This document shows positions 52,736-61,074 of a stretch of DNA of 64,000 bases, in pieces (the stretch's first letter is position 1; the number at the start of each line of letters is the position of its first letter). Below the pieces are notes generated by a model, which saw nothing but the letters and a program-made list of their open reading frames with translations, was not told the DNA's origin and searched no databases. Position numbers and translations under genes: made by a program. Source of the stretch: an uncultured Oscillospiraceae bacterium (GTDB lineage: Bacteria > Bacillota > Clostridia > Oscillospirales > Acutalibacteraceae); contig UQAZ01000004.1 in NCBI GenBank assembly GCA_900539165.1, positions 50,121 to 114,120 of the forward strand, given 5' to 3'.

Positions 52736-53767
52736 ATGAAAGAAAAAATCAAAACGCTGTCGGCAGGATTGATTATTATAGCTCTTACTGCAATGCTGAT
52801 GTTTTATTCTCCTCAGGCAAAAGCGGGAGCAATCAAAGGCGGTGAGCTATGCTCGGGAATAATTATACCGTTATTGCTTCCTATGCTGATATTAACCTCC
52901 ACACTCTGCAAATCGAAAATATCCGATATGATTAATTCGTTTTTTGCACCGATTACGCAAAAGGTTCTGCATTTACCTGCTCCGTCGGCAAGTGCGATAA
53001 TATTCGGTCTTGTCGGAGGCTATCCTACGGGTGCTGTTTTAACAAGAGAGTTGTATCAAAGCGGTGAAATCAGCAAAGCACAGGCAAAAAGAATAATGCA
53101 CTTTAATATTTGCCCGGGACTCGCTTTTTCCGTAAATGCGGTCGGCTCTCTGTATAACGACCGTTCAAAAACAGGCTTTGTTATCTATCTCATCTGTTTG
53201 TTTTCATCTCTTTTGACAGCGTTTGTCGAGGGGCTGTGGCACAAAAACGAACAAATCACGGCAAAGACCGAAAGACAAAGTATGAAATACTCAGACGCAT
53301 TCTGCTACTCGGTAAGCTTGACGGCAAACAGTCTGTTAATAATGTGTTGCTACATAATATTTTTCTCGTCTGTAAATGAAATAATAAACATTCCCCGAAT
53401 ACTGACACCGATTATGGAAATAACAAGCGGGATTTTCTCGTCACAAAAGCCGATACCCCTACCCTATTTGTGCTTTTTTATGGAATTTTCGGGACTTTGC
53501 ATTCAAATGCAAATTGCAGGAATTGCAAACGATTTCGATATGCACCCTTGCGAGCTGACAGTCAGCAGATGTATTGCCTCGCTTATAGCCTATTTCCCGG
53601 GAAAATTATATGTCACGCTGTGTCCCGAGCAGGCGGAGGTGTTCAGCAACATAGCCTACGCAACGCCGAAAATCAGCAGTGTGAGTTACGGCTTTGCTTC
53701 GGTGCTTTTGTTAGGATGTATCGTAATAGTTGCAGACATAAAAAACAGAAAATCTAAATTGATATAA
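52736..53767 (+). CDS. ylbJ: YlbJ-like sporulation integral membrane protein
   Basis: A 343-aa protein with 8-9 hydrophobic segments and nucleoside-recognition (Gate) domain features. The motif GLVGGYPTGAVLTRELYQSGEI and the later NICPGLAFSVNAVGSL are diagnostic for YlbJ-type proteins. In Bacillus, YlbJ is made in the mother cell and is needed for heat-resistant spores, but its transport substrate is unknown. No sporulation sigma promoter is evident by eye. It supports the organism being spore-forming or descended from spore-formers. Confidence 0.8.
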   Translation: MKEKIKTLSAGLIIIALTAMLMFYSPQAKAGAIKGGELCSGIIIPLLLPMLILTSTLCKSKISDMINSFFAPITQKVLHLPAPSASAIIFGLVGGYPTGAVLTRELYQSGEISKAQAKRIMHFNICPGLAFSVNAVGSLYNDRSKTGFVIYLICLFSSLLTAFVEGLWHKNEQITAKTERQSMKYSDAFCYSVSLTANSLLIMCCYIIFFSSVNEIINIPRILTPIMEITSGIFSSQKPIPLPYLCFFMEFSGLCIQMQIAGIANDFDMHPCELTVSRCIASLIAYFPGKLYVTLCPEQAEVFSNIAYATPKISSVSYGFASVLLLGCIVIVADIKNRKSKLI

Positions 53768-53787
53768 GTCTCGCCATATGTTATTAT
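53759..53787 (+). promoter_or_regulatory. Sigma-A promoter of the secreted nuclease
   Basis: TTGATA (53759-53764), a 17-bp spacer and TATTAT (53782-53787), overlapping the end of the ylbJ-like gene. Confidence 0.6.
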
Positions 53788-53814
53788 ATATTAAAACAAC
53801 AACAGAGGGATAAA

Positions 53815-54711
53815 ATGAAAAGACTGACAGTTAAAATATCCGCACTCGTCTTAGCAATAGTTATGCTCTGCTCCTGCTCGGCATATACAACGGTTAAGCA
53901 AAATGCACAATCTGCAGAAAGCTACGCATCACAAAGGGTTATATCAATCGACGACATACCCGAATACGGTACAAGTGCCTATGTTAAAATCAACGACAAC
54001 AAACCCGATTTTGACGCAGGCAAATATGACGAGGCTTTTGAATACTACGGAGATTTAGATGAACTCGGTCGTTGCACCGTATGCTTTGCAAACATATCAC
54101 AAGAACTGATGCCGACACAGGAGAGAGGTGCAATCGGCTCAATAAAGCCTACCGGCTGGCACACGATAAAATACGACTGCGTTGACGGAAAATATTTATA
54201 TAACAGATGCCATTTAATCGGTTATCAGCTTACTGCCGAAAACGCAAACGAAAAGAATTTGATAACAGGCACAAGATACCTTAACATAGACGGAATGCTT
54301 CCGTTTGAGGACAAGGTGGCAGAATATGTAAAAGGCACGGGAAATCATGTACTATACAGAGCAACGCCCATATTTAAGGACGACGAGCTTGTTGCAAGAG
54401 GCGTTCAGCTTGAGGCTATGAGCGTCGAGGATAACGGTGCGGGAATATGCTTTAATGTATACTGCTACAATGTTCAGCCCAATATAGAAATTGATTACAA
54501 AACAGGCGAAAGTAAATACATCGGCACAGACGATACATCGACAGACAGCGAAAAGCAAGAATTCATCGTCAACACCGCCACGAGAAAATTTCACAAAGCC
54601 GACTGCTCAGAGGTAAAAAATATAAAGGCACAAAACAAGAAAGCATACACAGGCTACAAGGAAAACTTGATAAATAACGGCTACACACCGTGCAAAAAAT
54701 GCAATCCGTAA
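53815..54711 (+). CDS. Secreted DNA/RNA non-specific endonuclease, lipoprotein type
   Basis: A 298-aa protein with a lipobox (MLCSCS, about residues 17-22), so it is probably anchored outside. The EndA/NucA-like nuclease core is at about 60-215. It contains YNRCHLIGYQL, where H is the catalytic general base of the DRGH/NRGH class, and NANEKNLITGTRYLN. The C-terminal about 50 residues (KFHKADCSEV...NGYTPCKKC) form an Ada-like Cys domain with three Cys that may bind metal. It may degrade extracellular DNA for nutrients or uptake. Confidence 0.83.
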   Translation: MKRLTVKISALVLAIVMLCSCSAYTTVKQNAQSAESYASQRVISIDDIPEYGTSAYVKINDNKPDFDAGKYDEAFEYYGDLDELGRCTVCFANISQELMPTQERGAIGSIKPTGWHTIKYDCVDGKYLYNRCHLIGYQLTAENANEKNLITGTRYLNIDGMLPFEDKVAEYVKGTGNHVLYRATPIFKDDELVARGVQLEAMSVEDNGAGICFNVYCYNVQPNIEIDYKTGESKYIGTDDTSTDSEKQEFIVNTATRKFHKADCSEVKNIKAQNKKAYTGYKENLINNGYTPCKKCNP

Positions 54712-54761
54712 GCAAATAAATCAAGTGTTTATAAACTATTTACTTATTCTTAACTAAATAA

Positions 54762-54790
54762 TTGATTTTTTATGATTATATAAGTATAAT
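54762..54790 (+). promoter_or_regulatory. Sigma-A promoter of the RING/DUF2628 gene
   Basis: TTGATT (54762-54767), a 17-bp spacer and a perfect TATAAT (54785-54790), 29 bp before the ATG. Confidence 0.65.
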
Positions 54791-54819
54791 AAAAGTAGAA
54801 TAATATCAGGAGGCTATAT

Positions 54820-55851
54820 ATGCCGGATTATACAAAATATAAATGTCCCGTCTGCAACAAACAGTTTACCGACGGAGACGACATAGTTACCTGCCCCGAA
54901 TGCGGTACTCCTCATCACAGGGAATGCTATAAGCTGACAGGGCATTGCGTAAACCAAGGACTGCACGAAAGCAATTACAGCTTCATCGACAGCGAAAAGG
55001 AGAAACGCAAGGAAGAAGAAAAAAATCAAACAGAAAAAAGCTTTGAGGGCGAATACAGCGGAGATTATTATTACTCTCCCGAGGAGGACTTTGTTTCGCA
55101 AGCAAAGAAAGAAGCCCAAGAAAAAAAGCAAGATAAGTCTGAAAACGAAAAAGGCTTTTCACCGTTTCAAGTCACAGACTTTAACAAAACACAGTACAAG
55201 GAAAATGCCGAAATAGACGGAGTGAACATAAACGACATTGCCGCAACCGTCAGAACGAACGCACCCAGATTCATAGGCATATTCAAAAAACAATCGGACA
55301 GCAAAAAGAAAACAGGATGGAATTGGAGTGCATTCTTTTTCGGCTCATTTTATCTGCTGTTCAGAAAAATGTATAAGCAAGGTGCTGCGTTTTTCTGTCT
55401 TGCTATGACAAGCATTATCGGCGGAGAGGCTTTTATTCTGAAATACGCTCCCGAATATGTTGCGGGTATACAGAGTTTAGTCACAAAATATTCGACTAAC
55501 CCTAACGGTATAAAGCCCGAGGAAGTACAGCAGATTATGCAAGCCTCCGATGCAATCAACGCACAAAAAATAGTATATATTATTTTGGGAATACTGCTTG
55601 TGCTGAGAATAATCGAAGCGATTTTTGCAGATTATTTTTACAAAGGCACGGTGATGAACATCATCAAAAATGTAACTTCACAGCTCACCGAGGGTGCAAG
55701 CTTTGCACAAACGGCAATATTCTTTATGCCGGAGCAAAATTTAGACCAAGACCAAATGAGAAGAATGTACCTGTCAAACAAGGGCGGTGTGACGCTGTTT
55801 GCTCCGTTTTTAGCGTACTTTATTATGTATATTCTTATGGCTTATCTGTAA
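54820..55851 (+). CDS. RING-finger-like membrane protein with DUF2628 domain
   Basis: A 343-aa protein. The first 50 residues hold CPVC, CPEC, HHRECY and HC elements arranged as a prokaryotic RING finger (two zinc sites). A Lys/Glu-rich linker follows (about 60-110), and then the cytoplasmic DUF2628 region (GWNWSAFFFGSFYLLFRKMYKQG, about 165-188). Three hydrophobic segments lie at about 190-210, 250-270 and 320-340. It is the first gene of a co-oriented run with galU, a CPBP protease and tadA. A function is not known. RING in bacteria is usually a protein-binding zinc module. Confidence 0.85.
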   Translation: MPDYTKYKCPVCNKQFTDGDDIVTCPECGTPHHRECYKLTGHCVNQGLHESNYSFIDSEKEKRKEEEKNQTEKSFEGEYSGDYYYSPEEDFVSQAKKEAQEKKQDKSENEKGFSPFQVTDFNKTQYKENAEIDGVNINDIAATVRTNAPRFIGIFKKQSDSKKKTGWNWSAFFFGSFYLLFRKMYKQGAAFFCLAMTSIIGGEAFILKYAPEYVAGIQSLVTKYSTNPNGIKPEEVQQIMQASDAINAQKIVYIILGILLVLRIIEAIFADYFYKGTVMNIIKNVTSQLTEGASFAQTAIFFMPEQNLDQDQMRRMYLSNKGGVTLFAPFLAYFIMYILMAYL

Positions 55852-55872
55852 ACAATATTAAGGAGAAACAAT

Positions 55873-56748
55873 ATGAAAAAAATCAGAAAGGCAATCATCC
55901 CTGCCGCAGGCTTAGGCACAAGAGTTCTTCCTGCTTCAAAGGCTGTACCTAAAGAAATGCTCAACATAGTTGACAAGCCTGCCATACAATACATTGTTGA
56001 GGAAGCGTTCAACAGCGGCATAGAGGAAGTGCTGATTATAACAAACAGAGGCAAAGGAGCCATAGAGGACCACTTTGACCACGCCTTTGAATTGGAAACA
56101 AAACTTGAGGGCAAGGAAGACAAAAAGGATATTTTGGACGCCGTTAAGGAATGCTCAAAATTCGGTAATATCTATTTTCTCAGACAAAAGGAAACGGGCG
56201 GACTGGGACACGCTGTTTTATGTGCAAAATCATTTGTGGGAGACGAGCCGTTTGCCGTTCTTTACGGTGACGATGTAATCATCAGCGACAATCCCGTTAC
56301 AAAGCAGCTTATCGACGCATACGAAAAATATTCAAAGTGTGCTGTCGGAGTTAAAGAAGTACCGACAGAGAGCGTTATGAAATACTGCTCACTTGCAGTA
56401 GAGCATATTGAGGGAAACAATTATCTTTGCAACGATATGATAGAAAAACCAAAGAGAGAGGAAATTCTCTCAAACTTCTCTATCCTCGGCAGAGTAATCC
56501 TCACCCCTGACATCTTTAACATTTTGGAAAACACTCCAAACGGTGCAGGCGGAGAGCTTCAGCTGACCGACGCAATGAACACTATCGCCAAAAGAGACGG
56601 CGTTATTGCGGTTGATTACGACGGCACAAGATACGATATGGGCAACAAGTTCGGCATACTTCAGGCAAATATCGAAGTCGGACTCAAGCACCCCGAGGTT
56701 AAGCAGCAGCTTTGTGATTACATAAAGGAAATAGCAAAAGAGCTATAA
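55873..56748 (+). CDS. galU: UTP-glucose-1-phosphate uridylyltransferase
   Basis: A 291-aa enzyme that makes UDP-glucose. It has the N-terminal IPAAGLGTRVLPASK and PKEML signature, GGLGHAV (about 114-120), and FAVLYGDDVI near 138. UDP-glucose supplies surface glycans and glycogen-related pathways. It starts 21 bp after the RING protein with an AAGGAG site. Length and motifs are standard. Confidence 0.97.
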   Translation: MKKIRKAIIPAAGLGTRVLPASKAVPKEMLNIVDKPAIQYIVEEAFNSGIEEVLIITNRGKGAIEDHFDHAFELETKLEGKEDKKDILDAVKECSKFGNIYFLRQKETGGLGHAVLCAKSFVGDEPFAVLYGDDVIISDNPVTKQLIDAYEKYSKCAVGVKEVPTESVMKYCSLAVEHIEGNNYLCNDMIEKPKREEILSNFSILGRVILTPDIFNILENTPNGAGGELQLTDAMNTIAKRDGVIAVDYDGTRYDMGNKFGILQANIEVGLKHPEVKQQLCDYIKEIAKEL

Positions 56749-56771
56749 TACTAAGAAGGACTACTTTATTA

Positions 56772-57824
56772 ATGAACAACAACCAAAATAACTATTATTA
56801 CAACCCCCAAACCCCTCCGCCGTATTATCAGATACCTACTCAGCAACAGCAGTATATGATGTATCGTGCGCAGGTTATGACGGAAAGAAAAAAGCAGAAA
56901 AAGGAATTACTCTTAGTCGGTGTGGCATTAGGTACAACGCTTATTATGTATCTGATTTTGCAAACGATGGCAATCTCTCTTTTAAGCGCATTAGGGCTAA
57001 AGCAGGCATATCAATCATCTGCGCTTGTTCAATATTCATTCAACATTGTTGCGGTGCATTTATTTTCAATGTTGATACCGTTTTCCTTGCTTGCTCTTGT
57101 TTTGAGAAAAAACTTTGTAGCGCCTCTTATACCGACGCAAAAGGTCGGCGGTCTTAAAGGAGCCGCTTGGGTATCATTGGGTATGGCATTTTGCCTTTTG
57201 GCAAACATTATGACCTCCTCAATTATGAATATCTGCAAGCTTTTATTCGGCTACGAGCTTACTCAAAGCGAATATAACGACCCGAACGATATTTTCACCT
57301 GCATAATGATAGTTATTTCAACAGCCGTTATCCCTGCGATAATCGAAGAATTTTCGCTCAGATGTTGTACTCTCGGCGTGCTTAGAAAGTACGGCAAAGG
57401 CTTTGCGGTATTTATCGTAAGCGTTGTATTTGGGTTAATGCACGGCAATGTTATTCAATTCATTTTTGCATTCACTCTCGGCATTATGCTGGCATATATT
57501 ACAATTCAGACAAACAACATTTTAATTCCTATGCTCATTCACGGATTTAATAACGGAATGTCTGTTCTTAAAACCATACTCACCTTTGCAACCAGCGACA
57601 CAGTCGCTACAACAACAACGACCGTACTGTTCTATATTTGGGGACTTTTAGGAATTGCGTCAGTCGTATACCTCGCCTGCACAAAATCATTCAAGTCAAC
57701 CAAATCACCTAAAAACCCGTACGACAACAGCTTTGGTACAAAGGTTTTATGTATGCTTCCGGGACTTGCGATACCGTTTGCGATTTTGCTTGCAATCACC
57801 TCGCAGTATGTCACAAAGGTATAG
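56772..57824 (+). CDS. CPBP-family intramembrane metalloprotease
   Basis: A 350-aa protein with about eight hydrophobic segments after a Asn/Tyr/Gln/Pro-rich cytoplasmic start (about 1-45). The CPBP motif EEFSLR (about 196-201) and the later FGLMHGN and HGFNN histidines form the glutamate/His site of CAAX-protease and bacteriocin-processing-type enzymes. It is 23 bp after galU. The substrate is unknown. The polar N-terminal tail is longer than in the minimal family. Confidence 0.87.
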   Translation: MNNNQNNYYYNPQTPPPYYQIPTQQQQYMMYRAQVMTERKKQKKELLLVGVALGTTLIMYLILQTMAISLLSALGLKQAYQSSALVQYSFNIVAVHLFSMLIPFSLLALVLRKNFVAPLIPTQKVGGLKGAAWVSLGMAFCLLANIMTSSIMNICKLLFGYELTQSEYNDPNDIFTCIMIVISTAVIPAIIEEFSLRCCTLGVLRKYGKGFAVFIVSVVFGLMHGNVIQFIFAFTLGIMLAYITIQTNNILIPMLIHGFNNGMSVLKTILTFATSDTVATTTTTVLFYIWGLLGIASVVYLACTKSFKSTKSPKNPYDNSFGTKVLCMLPGLAIPFAILLAITSQYVTKV

Positions 57825-57825
57825 T

Positions 57826-58287
57826 ATGGAGCAAAAATTTATGCAAAAGGCTCTTGAGCTTGCAAGAGAAAGCGCACTTGAGGGGGAAGTGCCTGTCGGC
57901 GCCGTCATAGTAAAAGGCGACGAAATTGTCGGCACGGGACGCAATCGCAGAGAATACGGCAAAAATGCACTTTATCACGCAGAAATCGAAGCGATAGACA
58001 ATGCTTGTAAAGTTCTCGGCGGTTGGAGACTATGGCAATGCGATATGTATGTAACGCTTGAGCCGTGTCCGATGTGTGCAGGTGCGATAATTAATTCGAG
58101 AATAAAAACCGTTTATTACGGAGCAAGCGACCTAAAGGCAGGCAGCTTTGGCTCGGTAGCAGACTTCAATACCCTACCCTACAACCACAAGCCAGAAATA
58201 GTTTCGGGAGTTATGCAAGATGAGGCAAGGGATATGCTCTCCGATTTTTTCAAAGGACTGAGAGAAAAAAAGAAGTCTGACAAATAG
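57826..58287 (+). CDS. tadA: tRNA-specific adenosine deaminase
   Basis: The ATG at 57826 (MEQKFM) is 1 bp after the CPBP stop and follows AAAGG. The longer frame starting at 57655 is an overlap artefact. The 153-aa enzyme has the zinc-binding HAE (H51, E53) and PCPMC (C81, C84) motifs. It converts A34 to inosine in tRNA-Arg(ACG). The usual sequence signature and size are intact. The gene is translationally coupled to the protease gene. Confidence 0.95.
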   Translation: MEQKFMQKALELARESALEGEVPVGAVIVKGDEIVGTGRNRREYGKNALYHAEIEAIDNACKVLGGWRLWQCDMYVTLEPCPMCAGAIINSRIKTVYYGASDLKAGSFGSVADFNTLPYNHKPEIVSGVMQDEARDMLSDFFKGLREKKKSDK

Positions 58288-58290
58288 GTA

Positions 58291-58352
58291 TTGAAAATCA
58301 AGAGAATATATATTATGATAGTAAAGAGCGATGGCGCCTCAAGCACCGTCGC
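58291..58352 (+). promoter_or_regulatory. Promoter and 5' hairpin before the serine dehydratase genes
   Basis: TTGAAA (58291-58296), a 17-bp spacer and TATGAT (58314-58319). The predicted start is directly followed by a GCGATGG/CCGTCGC hairpin (58328-58352), which may stabilise the mRNA 5' end or act as a terminator for tadA read-through. It lies 26 bp before the sdaAB start. Confidence 0.55.
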
Positions 58353-58377
58353 CTTTATATTTATTAGGAGAAGTCAT

Positions 58378-59034
58378 ATGAATATATTTGAAATACTCGG
58401 ACCTGTTATGGTAGGGCCGTCAAGCTCGCATACGGCAGGTGCGGTACGAATCGGCTATGTTTGCAGTAAGCTGATGGGAGAAAGAGTAATCAGCGCAGAC
58501 ATTGGGCTTTACGGCTCATTTTTGCTCACGGGAAAGGGACACGGAACTCCGCAGGCAATAGTTGCGGGACTGCTCGGAATGACACCCGACGATGCCAGAA
58601 TACCCGATTCGTTTGAAATCGCAAAGGCTCAGGGACTTAAATTTACAATAGGCGAAGCAAAATTGAAAGAGGCGCACCCGAACTCCGTACTGCTTAGGCT
58701 AAAGGGCGAAAACGGAAAAGAGCTTGAGGTAATAGGCGAATCGCTTGGCGGTTCAATAATTAATATTGCGCAAATAGACGGCTTGCCTGCAAATATTTCT
58801 GGCGATTATCCAACGCTTATTGCAAGCAATATGGATGTTCCCGGAATGGTTGCAAAGGTGTCAAGGGTTCTTTATGACGCCGACATTAATATTGCACAAA
58901 TGCACCTATACAGAGCATCGAGAGGAAAGAACTCGGTACTTATTGCAGAGTGCGACCAAGAAATAGAGGACAAGACATTAAATGACATCAGAGATTTAGA
59001 CGGAATAATGAAAGTGTCATATCTCGGAAAATAA
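58378..59034 (+). CDS. sdaAB: L-serine dehydratase, iron-sulfur type, beta subunit
   Basis: The ATG at 58378 follows AGGAG, and the longer frame from 58291 is not supported. The 218-aa subunit has the GPSSSHTAGAVRIG motif (about 15-28) and a C-terminal ACT-like region (about 145-215). With the alpha subunit it deaminates L-serine to pyruvate and ammonia using an oxygen-labile [4Fe-4S] cluster. It lies 12 bp before the alpha subunit, as in most Clostridia. Confidence 0.95.
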   Translation: MNIFEILGPVMVGPSSSHTAGAVRIGYVCSKLMGERVISADIGLYGSFLLTGKGHGTPQAIVAGLLGMTPDDARIPDSFEIAKAQGLKFTIGEAKLKEAHPNSVLLRLKGENGKELEVIGESLGGSIINIAQIDGLPANISGDYPTLIASNMDVPGMVAKVSRVLYDADINIAQMHLYRASRGKNSVLIAECDQEIEDKTLNDIRDLDGIMKVSYLGK

Positions 59035-59046
59035 GAAGGAATGAAT

Positions 59047-59922
59047 ATGCCGTACAATTCTGTAAAAGAAATTTTGAATACTTGCAAAAAGGAAAAATGT
59101 GAGATTTGGCAGGTCGTCTTAGACGAGCAGGTCAGTGAAACGCTTTTGTCAAAAAAAGAAATCTTTGAGGATATGAAAAAAATGTATTCGGTTATGAAAC
59201 AAACGGTCGCCGAATATGACAAAGACGCAGTATCCTCGGGCAAAATGGCAGGCGGAGGCGGTGAGCTTCTCAGAAAATATAACGAAAAGCACAGCTCCAC
59301 TCTGCTCGGAGATTTTCTTTCCCGTGCAATCGAATACGCTGTTAAGACTGCCGAAAGCAACGCTTGTATGAAGCGAATTGTTGCAGCACCGACAGCGGGA
59401 AGCTGCGGAATTATCCCGGGCGTACTGATTGCATATGAAGAAGTATTTGCAGAGGACGAAGAACGCATTATAAAAGCACTGTTCACCGCATCGGGAATAG
59501 GCAATGTCATAGCGCAAAATGCATCAATAAGCGGCGCTCAGGGAGGTTGCCAAGCAGAAATCGGAACCGCCTCGGCAATGGCGGCAGGTGCGCTCGCTTA
59601 CCTTCAAGGCGGCTCCAACGACTGTATAGCACACGCTTCGGCACTTGCGCTGAAAAATATGCTCGGCCTTGTTTGCGACCCCGTTGCAGGACTTGTGGAA
59701 GTACCGTGCATAAAAAGAAATGCCGCCGGTACAACCAATGCGGCAACTGCGGCGCAAATGGCCATTTCAGGAATAAAGAGTGTTATACCGATTGACGAAG
59801 TAATAGACTCTATGTATTCCATAGGTTGCTCGATACCTGCGTGTCTGAGAGAAACATCTCAGGCAGGACTTGCGATAACTCCGACTGCAATACGAATCGA
59901 AAAGAAACTAAGAAAAAATTAA
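59047..59922 (+). CDS. sdaAA: L-serine dehydratase, iron-sulfur type, alpha subunit
   Basis: The second ATG (59047) is placed 6 nt after AAGGA and is preferred to the ATG at 59041, giving 291 aa. Cysteines in GSCGIIPGVL, GGCQAEIGTASAMAA, CDPVAGLVEVPC and CSIPACL are the positions that coordinate and surround the [4Fe-4S] cluster. It catalyses the dehydration of serine. The operon ends at the terminator at 59935-59975. Confidence 0.95.
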   Translation: MPYNSVKEILNTCKKEKCEIWQVVLDEQVSETLLSKKEIFEDMKKMYSVMKQTVAEYDKDAVSSGKMAGGGGELLRKYNEKHSSTLLGDFLSRAIEYAVKTAESNACMKRIVAAPTAGSCGIIPGVLIAYEEVFAEDEERIIKALFTASGIGNVIAQNASISGAQGGCQAEIGTASAMAAGALAYLQGGSNDCIAHASALALKNMLGLVCDPVAGLVEVPCIKRNAAGTTNAATAAQMAISGIKSVIPIDEVIDSMYSIGCSIPACLRETSQAGLAITPTAIRIEKKLRKN

Positions 59923-59934
59923 CACGCATAACAA

Positions 59935-59975
59935 AAACTCACTCAATCCAATAAGCGGAACGAGTGAGTTTTTTA
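59935..59975. terminator. Bidirectional terminator between sdaAA and leuB
   Basis: AAACTCACTC pairs with GAGTGAGTTT over a 16-nt loop, followed by TTTTT on the plus strand and an A/T-rich tract on the minus strand. Confidence 0.8.
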
Positions 59976-59991
59976 TGTTATTTAGTTTATT

Positions 59992-61062
59992 TTACAGCAG
60001 AGACGCTACCGTATCGCCCATCTGCTGAGTGTTTACCGGCTCAAAGCCGTCCTCGTATATATCCGGAGTTCTGACCTTGGTAAGAGCAACATCGACCGCT
60101 TTTTCAATAGCGTCTGCCGCCTCGCTCTCGCCAAAGGTATAGCGGAGCATCATAGCACCCGAAAGAATCGTTGCAAGCGGATTTGCCTTGCCCTGACCTG
60201 CAATATCGGGAGCAGAACCGTGAATAGGCTCATACAGTCCGAGTGTTCCCTCTGCAAGTGATGCCGAAGCAAGCATACCAATTGAACCTGAAATCATTGA
60301 AGCTTCATCGGAAAGAATGTCGCCGAAAATATTTGAAGTAACGATTGTATCAAACTGATTAGGATTGCGAACAAGCTGCATTGCACAGTTATCAACATAC
60401 ATATAGGAAACCTCAACCTCGGGATAATCCTTTGCCGTTTCCTCCATAACCTTTCTCCAAAGACGGGAGGAGTCAAGCACATTCGCCTTGTCCACACAAG
60501 TAAGTCTCTTTTCCCTTTTCATAGCGTACTCAAAGCCTGCTTTTACTATACGCTTAATCTCGGGATAGGTGTATCTCTCCGTGTCGTACGCTCCGACAAT
60601 TCCGTTTTCTTCATATGTTCCACGGTCACCAAAATAGATACCGCCCGTAAGCTCACGCACGATAAGAATATCCAAGCCATCGCCGATAATCTCCTCTTTT
60701 ATCGGAGAAGCAGATTTAAGCGGAGCAAAAATCTTTGCCGGTCGAAGATTTGCAAAAAGTCCCAAATCCTCACGAATTGCAAGAAGTCCCTTTTCAGGTC
60801 TGTTGTTTCCGGGTTGTGAATCCCACTTTGGTCCTCCGACAGCACCAAGTAAAACCGCATCACTCTGCTTGCAAGCCTTTGCGGTTTCTTCGGGATAAGG
60901 AACGCCCGTTGCATCAATGGCGCAACCTCCGAGAAGCTGATAGTTATAGTCAAACTTGAAGTCGAACTTCTCCCCTGCTTTGTTCAAAACTTTAATACAT
61001 TCGTCAACGATTTCGGGTCCGATTCCGTCGCCCTTTAATACTGTAATTTTATAGTTTTTCAT
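59992..61062 (-). CDS. leuB: 3-isopropylmalate dehydrogenase
   Basis: The ATG at 61062 (MKNYKITVLKGDGIGPE) follows GGAGG, and the frame start at 61074 lies inside that site. The 356-aa NAD-dependent enzyme has the GDGIGPEI start, the LTGGIYFGDRG motif and the FEPVHGSAPDIAGQ-like segment (YEPIHGSAPDIAGQ). It oxidises and decarboxylates 3-isopropylmalate in leucine synthesis. It follows leuA by 12 bp. leuC and leuD are not in the window. Confidence 0.96.
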   Translation of the reverse strand: MKNYKITVLKGDGIGPEIVDECIKVLNKAGEKFDFKFDYNYQLLGGCAIDATGVPYPEETAKACKQSDAVLLGAVGGPKWDSQPGNNRPEKGLLAIREDLGLFANLRPAKIFAPLKSASPIKEEIIGDGLDILIVRELTGGIYFGDRGTYEENGIVGAYDTERYTYPEIKRIVKAGFEYAMKREKRLTCVDKANVLDSSRLWRKVMEETAKDYPEVEVSYMYVDNCAMQLVRNPNQFDTIVTSNIFGDILSDEASMISGSIGMLASASLAEGTLGLYEPIHGSAPDIAGQGKANPLATILSGAMMLRYTFGESEAADAIEKAVDVALTKVRTPDIYEDGFEPVNTQQMGDTVASLL

Positions 61063-61074
61063 ACTGTCCTCCAT

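Noticed and set aside
57655..57825. N-terminal extension of TadA
   Set aside because: It overlaps the end of the CPBP protease in another frame. The deaminase family begins at the ATG at 57826, which has a ribosome site.
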